Of a DNA stretch of 64,000 bases, positions 1-12,200 are shown in pieces. Location of the stretch: positions 32,799,200 to 32,863,199 of the forward strand of contig CM037843.1 in assembly GCA_021234535.1 (NCBI GenBank), in the 5' to 3' direction. The translations under genes were made by a program, and so were the position numbers. This DNA comes from Stichopus chloronotus. Lineage: Eukaryota; Echinodermata; Holothuroidea; Aspidochirotida; Stichopodidae. Under the pieces are notes generated by a model that saw nothing but the letters and a program-made list of their open reading frames with translations, did no database searches and had not been told where the DNA came from. Positions within the stretch are counted from its first letter, which is position 1; each line of letters begins with the position of its first letter.

Positions 1-404
1 TTAAATATGGCATGTCAGTGTACTGGAGGATGACACATTAAAACAATCAAAAATGAAAATTCTACCTGAAGTATTGATGAAACAATTAAACAAATACTCC
101 TTCCAGATAAGGAAATTAAGGATCTATTCATGCAACCAATTAGACTAAAAATATACACAAAATGGCAAATAATGGTTTAAGCTCTGCATTAATGCACTGC
201 ATCCTATGTCCCACATAAACAGGTGTAAATTTACTTCATGGATCTTGGTGCCATCAAAATTCAGCGATTAAATCTGAGTCGGAGCAATTACATCCAAAAA
301 CAAATTCGGTTAATCTCTAGATGCAGAACTGAGTCATGGCTTGGGCATGAAAATGATGTTTTGGTGGTGGTAATTAACCAGTAGCGATATTCCAAAAAAG
401 AAAG

Positions 405-452
405 TATCGATATATCGGCAACAAAATATACATAATATCGATATTATCGATA
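405..452. repeat. Left TATCGATA cluster
   Basis: Three copies of the palindromic octamer TATCGATA lie at 405-412, 436-443 and 445-452. A matching cluster is at 1988-2097, so the two bracket a 1.5-kb block that contains a tandem repeat. Confidence 0.8.
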
Positions 453-1082
453 ATTTCGCAGAATAGGTACACACAATGTGCTACTGCACATATGGACCCA
501 AACTGTGGGCTTAACACATGTTTTACTATACTTTAAAAAAGAGCAGTTTGACTGACACAAAGTGTATTGAAACTTATTTTTTCTACTTAATTTTCACCCC
601 ATCCTCGTATTCTCAAATGTTCCTTTCCCAGTGTGAATTGTTTGAGGTGTATGTTTTCCTACTTGAACTCGTTTTTACCCCTCTCACGACATCTCACCTG
701 AATAGTGTAACTTGTGAACCTACGCTCCGTAACTACTATATGAGAACAAAAGTGGCAGCTATAATCGTCTTTCAACAGCAGCAGCACCTTGTACATTCAG
801 TAATAAAAACTGCCATGCATTGTATGCTCATCGTGCTAGGGGTATTTTGGTGAGATACTAGATATTCTCATACGCTAGTGTGCTGTTTTGGAAACCGACT
901 GTCCAATCAGATCCCTCATCACGACCCACCAACAGGTGTTGTGGGAGGGGAAAGCTGGGGCAAGAGCCATATATGGCTGTGAGCGTGAGCAGGCCACTGC
1001 TTGCCTTCAGTGCCGACCATGTGCAATCCCATGGTCACAGACACTGTAGTAGTTTCTCCTGCATTATCGTTGTTTATCAAAC

Positions 1083-1720
1083 ACAATAAAATACAGACTT
1101 TTCTATAATATAGTCTCGTCGATAAATATCGGCTCAATGAAAATACAGATACAGACATTATAGTAGTTTCTCTGTATTATCACTGTGTATCAAACACGAT
1201 AAAATACAGGCTTTTCCATAACATGGTCTCGTCGATAAATATTGGCGCAATGAAAATACAGATTTTCTAGTGTGGCTTGTGCAGCGCATCATGTTATTAA
1301 ACGATAAAATATAGACTTTTCTATAAATATAGTCTGTAGATAAATATCGGGGCAATGAAAATATAGGTTTTGTGGGAGTGAAATGTGTGCATATATGCGG
1401 GGTTTGTGTGGCTTGTAACTGCGGGTTGTGCTGGATGCTGGACTACTGCGGCATGTTAAAACGATACATAGACTTTTTCGGTAAATATAGTCTCGCAAAT
1501 AAATATCGGTGTAATGAAAATATAGGTTCTCTGTGAGTGGAATGTGTGCGTCGTTTACATGCGGGAAGGGTTTATGTGACTTTTACTGCTGGTTGCGCGA
1601 TGTACTGGACTATTGGGAGACGTGCATAAAACGATAAATATAGACTTTTTCTGTAAATATAGTCTGGTAGATAAATATCGGTGCAATGAAAATAAAGGTT
1701 TTCAATGAGTAAAATGTGTG
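1083..1720. repeat. Tandem repeat of about five units, 103-166 bp each
   Basis: Units begin near 1083, 1197, 1300, 1463 and 1629. Each carries a GATAAAATAYAGACTTTT-like start, then an imperfect inverted AGACT..AGTCT pair, then GATAAATATCGG and AATGAAAATA. The last two units are longest (163-166 bp) because of an inserted GC-richer segment with GTGTG and GCGGG motifs. The unit is CpG-richer than the surrounding introns. It probably belongs to a mobile element whose ends are the TATCGATA clusters. Confidence 0.75.
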
Positions 1721-1773
1721 TACGTTACATCATGCGGGAAGGGTCTGAGTTACACAAGGCGAGTTACAGGATC

Positions 1774-1808
1774 GGAGGCGGGGCTTTTCCAGAGTACAGC
1801 CAATCAGT
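1774..1808. promoter_or_regulatory. GC-box and CCAAT-box-like pair
   Basis: A perfect GC-box-like GGAGGCGGGGC at 1774-1784 lies 15 bases before a CCAATCAG at 1800-1807. A second CCAATCAG is at 903-910 within the same repeat unit. The pair looks promoter-like, but no transcript start or coding exon follows it, so it may simply be the internal promoter relic of a repeat. Confidence 0.25.
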
Positions 1809-1987
1809 GCTGTGTACACGATTACCCCAGTCATTGACTACACAACAGCTGTTTTAGACGGCGTGAAACTGGGCAGTTTGACACAGAAATAACTTATCAA
1901 GGTGTGCTTTGACTGACTTAGCGTGAACTTTGGGTTTCCATGAATATAGAAGTAACGATATGTAGTTATAGATTTAGTAGTCTATAT

Positions 1988-2097
1988 TATCGATATTTTT
2001 CTATTTTATAGTATTTTCTATATATCGATATAGTTCCAAGGTGGATATCGATAATATTCCTGAACACAGAATATACATATTTTCGATAATATCGATA
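1988..2097. repeat. Right TATCGATA cluster
   Basis: Four TATCGATA octamers lie at 1988-1995, 2023-2030, 2046-2053 and 2090-2097, in very AT-rich sequence. Together with the left cluster this makes seven exact copies, far above expectation for an 8-mer in 1.7 kb. Confidence 0.8.
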
Positions 2098-2954
2098 TAC
2101 CACTACTGCTTAGTGGTAATTAAACCTGTCCTAAATAAATCTTGTCCTGAACAAACAGTTTCACAGTTTTGGTTTTTTTTTTTCAATACACTAGCATCTA
2201 ATGTTCTCTGCAGAGAGTTGGGCAGGATTGAAGACTTTCTGCCAAAGCATCTACCTCTTCTACTTCGAGCCATTTATGCATCAACTGGTGGAACATCAGC
2301 AAAGCTAATTATGACTGGCTTTGATGATGCACAGTCTGTCAACTACACGAGAGACGGCAGCACTATCTGCAGTGCATGAGCTAGTTCTTGGAGCATAAAC
2401 CAGGCGCCGCCTCTCCATTGCACACTGCTCACATCCCATCTGCTTGCCACTTGTAAATTTAAAGCATTGAGGAACAGAACTGTACAGTGGGAAATTTCAA
2501 ATAATTAGGGGCACATTTTCTTCGCTACATCCTACAGGGTAACAGGAAGCTACTTTCAGGGTGGCAGTAACATGATCACCTGAAAGTGTGATAGATGCCT
2601 GTTTTGTCACACAGATGACAAGCAGGGCGGATTCAGTGTACATTAGAATTGTACATTACAAGCACATGTATGAAAATACTATGTGCTACTGTATACATGT
2701 GGCTGACTCGACAGTTCATCCATTCTACATTTCGGTACACATATACTGTACATTATGTACATATACATATCTGTCTATATTCAGAGCTTTTGGCTCTCAA
2801 ATGAAAAATTCATAATATTAGACTTCATAATTAGACAGCTAATTAGAATGCATAAAGCATTTAATGCTTCGACACACTTTGCACAGCAGCTTGGGGATAC
2901 ATATTTTCAGAACCCACAGTAAGGATGTGCCTCTTCATGTATGCTTGAATTAAA

Positions 2955-3160
2955 ATTGCGAAAGTCATCTCCACGAGGTTAAAGTCAAGAAATTCATCTC
3001 CATGGGGTAATGGTTGTAAGTAACATCATCAAAACCGGGTTAGAGATGGAAGCTCTCCATGGGATTGGGATAGAGATGGGAATATCTCCACCGGGGTTAA
3101 AAATGAATACTGTTTGTTTGTGGGTTTAGAGATGGGAACTTTTTCATGGGTTTAGATTTT
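2955..3160. repeat. Degenerate ~40-45-bp minisatellite
   Basis: Repeated variants of GGTTAGAGATGGGAAT followed by CTCCAYGGGG recur about every 40-45 bases. The units are heavily diverged, so exact borders are uncertain. Confidence 0.5.
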
Positions 3161-4393
3161 AATGGTGAAGAGGGTCACCTTAATCTACCTTGCAGCCTTA
3201 GGGATGAATCATAATTGTTGCATCTACCAAGGACTGAAATGTGGGAATTTGCTGACATTTCTCCTCCATGTATCGAATATTCAGAAGATTCTTTTTAAAA
3301 CATGTGAGTTTGCATCAAATGGTATTTTATTGTGTTCTCTCTTAATTCAGCCAGGTCAAGGTATTGAAAGATGGATTCTTGGTGCCACTATTAGGCAATA
3401 CTGGTATCAAACATAGTCATTTGTATCACTGGAAAAAGATTGTTCGCTCCTAATTTCCATCAACAAATCATCTATGGGGAGAAACTCAAAGAAAAAAAAA
3501 AAAAAACTGAGACTTGACTTTAAATTGTGGCATCAATCAAAGAAAAAAAAAATTCTGTGCAGTTATTGCTGACGTGCTTGTGAAAGAGCAAACTAACAGT
3601 ATGGGCATCAAATCTTTGTTTCTTACTGCTTTCAGAGTTTAACATAAAGAAATTAACAAATACGACCCAATTATATGAATGACCTGAGCTTCGCTTACAT
3701 AATCTAGTCTGTCTTAAAGAGAGCACACATTTGCCTGATCATCAATATTTTCAAATCACACCTACTCAAATGCATGTCAAATTGCTCTCTGGCCTCCAGT
3801 ACACTATGTTTTGTTTCAAATGCCTTTCACTACTTGTATTTGGCTTTATGTGCACATTGAAATCCAAGGCTAGATCGAGATTCAAAGCTGCAATGTCAGG
3901 ATTGTTTTCTCCAATGTGCCAATGTGGGCAAAACAAGTTATCCCGAGGATGCCGGCTTTAACACTGTTCTTTATTTCGTCATTTAATAAAATCCAGTCAC
4001 AGTTCTACTTAATAAACGATCCCTTAACTTAGATATGTTTTAAACAACGGGACTTTCTTGAGGGGGAAAATGCCACAATATAGCTGATGCGGAAACTCAC
4101 ACTTCCAAAACACCAGGTACACCAGCCTTTGATCGGGTTATTGGCCTATAAGTGGGAAATGAAACTGGTCAGCAGTCTCAGAAACTAAACATCACATGCA
4201 TGGCTGCAGAAGTCCTGCAGAAATCTGTAAGAGGCAATTCTTGATAAGATAAATAATCTTAAAATACTACAAGCGGCAACAACAAGATGATTTCCAGGGG
4301 CTTGTGCTGCCTAGTAACGCTGAAAGAGTGGACTCTCTGTGCCACATACCACGCAAGCTAATGTTATCATCATGCAGCAAATAAAATACTCAC

Positions 4394-4501
4394 ATTTTTC
4401 TCCTCCAATTTATTAATTTCAAATCTCGTGTCCAGTAACTTCTGGCTCAATGTGAGGACTTCCCGATTCAAGGCTTGCTTTTCTTTCTCATAAGACGCTG
4501 C
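4394..4501 (-). CDS. TJAP1/BEGAIN-like: Coiled-coil exon 4 of the TJAP1/BEGAIN-like gene
   Basis: This 108-base exon, exactly 36 codons and phase 0 at both ends, has acceptor CAG (4504-4502) and donor GTGAGT (4393-4388). It begins AASYEKEKQALNREVLTLSQ and ends in TRFEINKLEEKN. This matches the family block 'H-Y-E-E-E-K-R-A-L-S-H-E-I-V-A-L-N-S-H-L-L-E-A-K-V-T-I-D-K-L-x-E-x-N' of BEGAIN and the equivalent TJAP1 block, which is the most conserved part of the Pilt coiled coil. The family then continues with a Tyr-Arg-x-Asp-Cys-Asn-Leu-Ala segment. I could not find that segment on the minus strand between 4393 and 1, so the next exon probably lies outside the window. Together the four exons give 387 coding bases, 129 codons, without a frame break. 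Confidence 0.88.
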
Positions 4502-5125
4502 CTGTATTGGTAAAGGAAAATTAAGACTAAAACTATCAGCACAATTACAAAAATTAAAATATATTACAAAATGTTTACCTGAAAGAAAAATGTCAACTCA
4601 GAGCAACAAGCCCCGATTTTACTCACAGAATTAGTTACATACATGAATGATTCTGTCACTGTCAATTGCCCATTGAGTGCTTGTTTTGCTAGCATTTGAA
4701 ATCACAACTTTTGAAAGCTTAGCTTTGTCCGATTGAAATACTGAAGCACACCACCATTTTTATTATTTCTGTACTAAGTCAAAGGCATGCTCATTCGACA
4801 GGCATCTTGGGGATAGTTCATTTTGTTTTGGGTTGAATTGACAGAATAATTTAACCTTCCACGACAAAATTTTTTGCTGAATGAGTACAACTTCATTAAA
4901 GACAATACTTGTTCATTAAAGAAAAAAAAAAACAAATGTTCTGATAATTGCAAGGTAGAACTGTCACTATCCTGGAATGATATATTTCTTTAAGTGTGCA
5001 TTTGCCGGTCACCCATCATATGCTCATAATGTTAATCTGAATAAAACATGAGCCATATGATTATAAAGTCATAACATCTCACGGGCAGAATCAGATAATG
5101 TTTCAAAAAAAGGAATTCTTAATAG

Positions 5126-5400
5126 TGACAGACAACACATGTGTGTGACTGATGTCTAAAGAAGTGACTCATTATGACACACAACAAATGTATACCACTA
5201 TATGTCTAAAAAACACCTCATTGTGGTGCAGGCAATGCATGTAAGTGGCTGAGATATATGTCTTAAAAAAAGTGTTGCGACAGATGTCACATGTGGGAAC
5301 TGATGTTGTCCTAAGAAATAACTTGTTATGACAGACAACATATGTATGTGACCAGTGCAAAATTAAGCAAGATTTGTGACAGTCAACACGTGGTTATGAC
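5126..5400. repeat. ~50-bp minisatellite, six units
   Basis: Variants of TGACAGACAACACATG start at 5126, 5174, 5224, 5275, 5329 and 5377, a period of 48-54 bases. Each is followed by a GTGACTGATGTCTAA-like segment. The short minus-strand frame here has repeated peptides only because of the period and is not a gene. Confidence 0.8.
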
Positions 5401-7536
5401 TGAAAAAGTTTTTTCTTTGTTCCAAAAATGGTACCAGAGAATTTGAGACACAGTAGAGTGCTAGTAAAACGTCTGAGAGGATAACGATTGTACATGATTG
5501 GTGAAGATTTTACAGAAAGCCGGATGTTGCACTTAAATGTTCATGCAAACTGTACCTGGCGAGTTACCGTACCTCAAGATTCACTTAGTAATCTGACAAA
5601 AGTTATAATTCTTTTTTGCTTTGTTACACTAAATCATGCATATTCATACTGAACATTTCCACATGACGACTGTTTCATGATTATAAAAAAAATTCAATGG
5701 CCAAAATAATAAACTCGAAACTTTATCACAATCAGTTAAAATGAATCTGTAGAAACTTTTTAAATTTTCACATTACTGATGAGAAGAATTATGTAAACCA
5801 GTTTGCTGTTCACTTGTGAAAACAGAATTTAACACAATAATGTCAATGGTGAAGCATTGCCGGTGGTAGCCTGCACAACGGACGTGTGTTACTCACGCAA
5901 GTTAAAAAAGACGTACGTGCCAACTCCTCCGGGGGGGTAATGCTGGTGGATACTTCTCCAAATTAGCTAAAAAATTTTTGTTCTGATACAGTGTGTTTAT
6001 GTCTATACCATCTGATCATCAAAAAGTACATAAACATTTCACTGAATTGTAGTGTTTAGGCACTACTTGTTCCAAAACAGGTAGATGAGGCATGAGGAGA
6101 TCAGGTATTAAGTGAGGAAGTGAAGTAAAATTCATAGTTATCAGTCGAAGGTCAGCGCACCATACAAAGAATACTTAACAAAATGAGTTTCTGTTAGTAG
6201 TTCAACCACGATTTAGCACAACCAGACTTTAGCACAACTCCATGACTAACTGTGGAAACAATATTCAAATTATGTGCAATTCTTTTCACCATCTTTTTAA
6301 ACAGAATGATTAATTTACATTTGAGAGTTTCTTGTCCCACCTGACACCCTTCATTGGAAAATTAATTTCCCTGATCTGATCCTAGAGATCTCCAAAGATG
6401 ATATGGGGGGGGGGGGCATTGATGCTGATAATGAAAGGATGATGTATACAAACACTTTATTCTGACCTCACTCTGAGTTTCTGGGTGATCTGGTCTATTG
6501 ATTACTTGGTCACTCACTACTACCTCACAGGCAATCAATCTCGCTGTCTTCGTCCTCAAATCAGAATCAGGAGAGAGGGAGCACTTTGAAGAAGCTTCTC
6601 ACAGTAATCCCCTAGAGGTCAATCCCTACTAAAACAAATCTAACCTTCCAAGGCATGATACTGGGAGGTTCACAACTGCTGTGACAAATTTGCAATAGCA
6701 TGGAGTATGGACTTAACAGTATATCATTTATTCTCATATCTGAATCCCAAAGATCTAACTATCCCCCCTCTGTTGAAAGTCATCTCATCTGTTACTTAGA
6801 GAAGGGTCACCACATACTGAATTGGTGGCAGCAAAACGATAAAGAGCAGTTCACTTAGGTTGTCTGTTCTCTCTGTTGTTGAACCATGTGGCATACGTTT
6901 CACTAACATTCAGAAAAACTTTTCAGGTGTACCCAGAACTATGATTTAGTGAAGTCCTAGATAGGACTAAGTGGCCATTGACCATCAGTGGTGAGGTGTA
7001 ACAGTGCATATTTCTAGAACTTCTATACTTTCTCAACAGCATGATTTTACAATTTTCCTAACAGTTCTCAATCACTTTTCCAGACACACCTGGTACTTTT
7101 TTAGATTTACACAGAAACAACAAATAATGTGGATGCTAACATAAAACTTTAAACTTTTAAGGCAACTTGACATTTTTCCATGACTATTACCTTATCAAAC
7201 ACTGAAAATATTCAATTGAAGTTCCATCACCTATGGCTTTTGAACTTTTTTATGATCTTATGGATATGTTCACAACACTACCAGTATCGCTAAAATGAGT
7301 GAATACTCACAGATCTACTCTACGCAAGTTGATACTAAACCTTGAAAATGTTCTAAAACAACAATTGTGTCTACAGATGCATCATTAAGAAAATTTCAAA
7401 ATGCTGACCAGTTTGATCACATAGGTTTGGAAAACGTGGTGATTCCAACTTGAATCTCTGAAAAAATTTGACCTTGCAACTGACACAGTTTGATTTCAAT
7501 GTAAAACAAGGTTAAAGCACAACATCATTATGATAT
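5401..7536. other. Intron sequence without recognised element
   Basis: AT-rich sequence with no coding signal. It contains a run of 12 G at 6405-6416. Confidence 0.5.
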
Positions 7537-7845
7537 GTGTTGAACTTACTTAAACTTAACGACATTATCAATCTAGGAATAGCTTCATTCACCTATCGCT
7601 TTACCCACAACCTGTTACCACACGCCTGTTCAAACCTTTTCACAACTAGCACTCATGTTCACAATTACAACACACGTTATCCTCAGCTTCTTCTACATAC
7701 TGTAAGTCGCATATTCCGTTCTCCGTTGAGCTTTCGGCATCGTGCCATTAATCTTTGGAATACCCTACCCAAGAAAGTAATGGACAGTCCTAGTTTAAGA
7801 TCTTTCAGGTATAATCTTGGTAAACTGTATCTAAGTTCTTATTGA
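7537..7845 (+). pseudogene. C-terminal fragment of LINE reverse transcriptase protein
   Basis: About 102 codons are open. They contain LEU-rich 'LLKLNDIINLGIASFTYRF', then an Asn-Tyr-Asn-Thr-Arg motif (residues about 44-48), then 'RHRAINLWNTLPKKV' and a final 'SLRSFRYNLGKLYL' helix. This is the conserved C-terminal tail found after the reverse transcriptase domain in many invertebrate LINE ORF2 proteins: N-x-N-T-R, then W-N-x-L-P, then S-x-x-x-F-[KR]. The catalytic YxDD domain and the endonuclease are absent, so the fragment is dead. The first Met is just the first in-frame ATG after the truncation point and not a real start. Confidence 0.82.
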
Positions 7846-8190
7846 CGTTCTTCTGTCCGGAGCCCTGCTTTACTCTACTTTATTATGCGAAAGCAGGCCC
7901 GTAATTCGCAGCCATGTATGTAGGAATGATGGTGCTTTGGGATGTGGCGGGGGGTGGGGCTATGTTAAGTATCTTTTTAAGTTTTCTTTGTCTCTTCTCA
8001 TCTTTTTTCTGCTATTGCACTAGGGAGTTGAGCATTTCGTCAAGCCCGTGAGGGTTTTTTGTTCAACTTCCTTCACATCATAAATAAACGGTTTACTCCC
8101 ATTAATGTAATTATTGTATATACATGTATGCAAATATGTTTGATGTGAAAAACAAATAAATGAAAATGAAAAATGAAATGAAAATGAAAA
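7537..8190 (+). mobile_element. 5'-truncated non-LTR retrotransposon (LINE), 3' end
   Basis: The fragment consists of the last ~100 codons of a LINE ORF2 (7537-7845), a 3' UTR and a short TGAAAA-type tail at 8151-8190. The tail of simple ATG/GAAAA repeats instead of a pure poly(A) is typical of CR1/L2-like and related clades. The 5' end is missing, as is usual for incomplete reverse transcription. It is oriented opposite to the host gene, which is the commoner orientation for LINEs tolerated in introns. Confidence 0.82.
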
Positions 8191-8819
8191 TATTGTCAGA
8201 ACATACAGTACAGGTACACTTGTTTATTTCTCAGCTCAGCAAGTGACTGTGGGTCATATAGAAAATTTCAAACGAAAATTGAAGTGATTGTAAACATTTA
8301 TTCAAAGATTACATTTATCTCAGTATTCTGAAAGTAAACACTGCCAAGGAGTAGTAATGAGTTTATCATATACTGTTTATGTTAGTTGTTTTTTAAAGGC
8401 TGTATTCAAAGCATACGCATGAAGTGATGAGCACAAGTACTTCGAACTGTAACTAATTTATGTATATTTGTGTCTGTACAGAAGTGAAAATGACCTCCAA
8501 TATGAAACAGTGCACTCAACAAGCTGCGCATGAGCTAAAAAAACTAACTAGAATGCACAAATGCATTGTGGTTTTGATGAATTTATTATGAGGAATTAGT
8601 TTAACAAACCTTACATATTGCATAAGGCGAGGAAGTGTAATATACTTGTTTATTGTAATATAACATTAATGTATCATATCAGCAATTGAGAGGAACAATG
8701 ACATCTGCTGACCTAAGTTGATGACTGATGCTATATGCATCCATCTGAACATGCACAACTACACACTACAGAGATATACTCCAAGAGCTTCTTCACTGCA
8801 TAACAAATACGTTAACAAA

Positions 8820-9258
8820 GTTGTCTTGACTTGACTCCTGTTGATCTGAAATATCCTTTGATGTCCATCAAAAACAATACGCTATTTGCACTCAATAAGA
8901 TACGTAGATCAAAAATAAGATCTGTACAAGCGCAATAAGATACACCCACATACTAAAAATGCAATCTATACAAACTTCCTTTCTTCAGATATTGTGTTTA
9001 CAAGGTTTTCTACTATTTGACCCCTGTTGACTCTAAACAAACTTTGACCTCTACCAAAACACTAGGCTTTTCATCTTCCATAAAGTACACCCACTGTATA
9101 CCAATATGACATATAAATGTGTGCAAGTTTAACCTTGTGAGATATTGTGCTTACAAAGTTTTCGGTATCTGAATCCCATTGGCAACACATACATACGTAC
9201 ATATGTACATACATACATACACCTGCATGATTACAAAGGTTATGATTGCACTGAAACC
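8820..9258. mobile_element. Diverged copy A of the ~145-190-bp monomer repeat element
   Basis: Two diverged monomers (from about 8826 and 9017, ~191 bases apart) contain TTGACYCCTGTTGA, TTTGACCTCTACCAAAA and GATATTGTGTTTACAAGGTTTTC, matching the monomers at 17105-18700. They are followed by GGCAACACATAC plus a (CATA)n run (9181-9222) and an eroded hairpin GGTT..AACC (9238-9258). The same order of monomers, microsatellite and hairpin is seen in copies at 18706-18775 and 35720-35790. Confidence 0.65.
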
Positions 9259-12200
9259 AAAAACCAACTCTTCATGCGAGACCCACTTGTATAAATGTAC
9301 ATCCAGTGTTTAATGATTTAAACTTTTTCTCCACAGGAAAACCAATGTGCAACATGTGGTTGTACTTTAGAAATTTTATGCATTTCAGATGTTGAAACTT
9401 ACTGCTAAAACTTTTCCACTCTACTAATGTACTGATTCCTGTTGAATTTGTTCACCAGTGCAGACAAAAAAAATTCCCGAAAGCAGAAGCAATTGGAAGA
9501 GAAAACACATGCTTGCAGTCTAGCTTTCATGAAGACAACTTAGTTTGCAAAATGTCACTCAATTTGTGGCAAACAGAATTCACATCTAAGTAAATATACA
9601 AACCATTTATTTCCACATCCAGTCTGTCCAATGATCAGTTCTGCAACTAGAACTACACAGGGTTTGCATTTTCACTGTGGTCCACAAAAAAGCATGACTT
9701 ATAAGCATGTACTTTCTCTTCAAATTTTTTTTTTACCACACAAATACTTTGCATCAACAGTATAGTCCACATGTGCATCTCACATGGCACCAACAGAGAT
9801 TGGCTGACGGTACTGAAATTCTCAGAGTAAAGTCTTAGGCTTAGATATCTCTTTACCATCTGACTTGACTTACACTTCAAGATAATTAACAGAACTAGGT
9901 CAAAGTGTAATCAACATGTCACCGAGCACTTGTGACTGTCACCGTGCTTTATTAAATCTTCACGTTCCTTCACAACTGCTTTCAGAGACCCAGATTAGGG
10001 AGCATATCACAAAGATGAAGTTACACTGTATGCAGCTGTATGCAAATGGCAGTCAATATCAACTGTACTGTCTGTCTTCTGAAGATGAATAACTCACTAA
10101 CCTGACTAGTGAGTAAATACGGAAAATGGAACCAGTGATAAAGACTCACTAAAATGGTCAATTATCACTACAACTTTGTATTACAAAAAATTAAACCATA
10201 CCATCACAATGACTGTGACTTTCATGAAACTTTTGAAAAACAACAACAACAAAATAAAGCATTTTTGATTGAACAACATTCATTGTTAGTGAAACATCAA
10301 CCGAAGGTGATCCGACTGTAAAAAGACCAAGGTTGCAGACAGTCTTTATGAAGAAAGTAAATTGATATTGACAGTTATTCTGATACAGAATCTCTTTTTT
10401 TCTTGCAAATACATGCAAAAGTTCTAATCCCAATAATGCTGTTTTGTGGCCGTCATTACCTTTGTAACTTGATATCTTCAAAAACATCAAATATAAGGAA
10501 GACTTTCACGACAACATTTAATGTCCGTTGTTAGAGCACCTTTACATCTTGTCACAAGTGTTCACTGATCTTTTTCTTGTGAATGCAACTTGTATCCAGT
10601 AAAATACCCTCTCTCCTAACTATCAAACATCTCTTATTTTCTGCAAAATCCTTTTCCTTGATTTGTACAACAGAGTTCTAGAGAATTAGTACAGTTACTG
10701 TTGCATTGAGAGGTAAACTAATGCCATCAGGCAAACATGATGCTAGGCAAATTTACATCAAATTTTCTTGTCATTAATCAAAGACAGAATAATTAGAACA
10801 GGACAATTTACCTTGGTGGCCTGAAGTCTTTCTTCTCCCTCAATCCTCCTTTTTCATTTGTTTGTTTTTGTTTCATTTTTGTTTTGCTTTGCCTCAAAAT
10901 TAATTCCACTCTATCATATTCAAAATTCCTAGGACAGCATTAACTTCTGTACTTGTTGTATGCACATTGTAGCCCCATGGAAAAATAGCAAGTCTAGGCT
11001 TGAACACAGTGTGAGCCTCTGAATATATGTCAGTGAAGCAGAGACAAAATGGCAAAATTATATAGTTTGACTTATCCTATGTGTTGCAAAATTAGTTGGA
11101 ACATTCAATGTTACACAATATGTTACAGAATAACTACCTGTACAATCTACAAGAAGTTAGTGCACCACAGTTGTTCATACTTGCATTTTTCTTCAAAAGC
11201 ATTGGACACACAGAGAGGTAAAATATTACATATGTAAAACAGAGCTGTGACCTGGTAGTATTCTTAACACACACAAAAAAGTGAGAACACTGGTTGTTGC
11301 CAAAGGTAATAATTAACAGTTTTTCACTTTATTTTGTAAATTTTCATACATTGCAGTACTTTCTAGTCAAAAGATATGAATTTGGAATGACCAAGATTGA
11401 AAACCAAATACAGGAGTGGTGCAATGCACTTAAATTTGAGCATACAAGTGACATGTTCTATTAACCATACAGTGTCAAGTTTTATCTGTTCAATTTGTAT
11501 AATTTAGAAGGGACCTATCTTATATTACATATGACACAAGATCCAACCCCTCCTATCGTGAACCTCCCAGTGTTTGAATATTTTCAAGAATTATGTGTCA
11601 TGTAATTGCTACACCAAGTATTGCTTGAAGTTGCTTTAAATTGGTTTGCAACACATCAACATTGCTTTTTTGCTGGGGTCTATAATATTGAGATGAGAAC
11701 AGTTACGGAGCTCTTCTGATTCTTACATGATTGACCAAATGATCAATCGATTGGCTGATTGCATATACACATGTGTGCACACATGCGTGCATTTTTCATG
11801 TGCCTTTGATCACAGACCGGTGAAGTGCATGGTCCTTGTTTTTGTTTCCAGACCAGATATTTCACGTTTATGCTTTAAAGCATTTGATGAGGTACATGGC
11901 AATGCAGAGGAGTAACTGGTATACATATTGTAATGATGAACAGAGAGTTTTTACTGTACGTCATGTCATTTGTCACACAAGCAATTTCCACTTCTTCAAG
12001 TAATTTGAAAATGACAACTGATTTATTAGAAAACTAACCACTACATTTCTTGCCATTCTGCATGTGACTTCTTAAATACGTGATATTAAGATAAAGACAA
12101 TTCTGTTTTGCTGATCGATAATCCAAATAAACGAGTATGAAAAATGGGACGTTGGAAACGTGAAAGTGACTGAATGCATAAAAAGACGAGGGGTGAGACT

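Larger units (their letters stand above)
1..4393 (-). other. Partial downstream intron, left edge of window
   Basis: The sequence after the donor at 4393 contains no further exon of the gene that I could find. It holds the TATCGATA-flanked repeat unit (405-2097), a degenerate minisatellite near 2955-3160 and otherwise AT-rich unique sequence. Confidence 0.6.
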
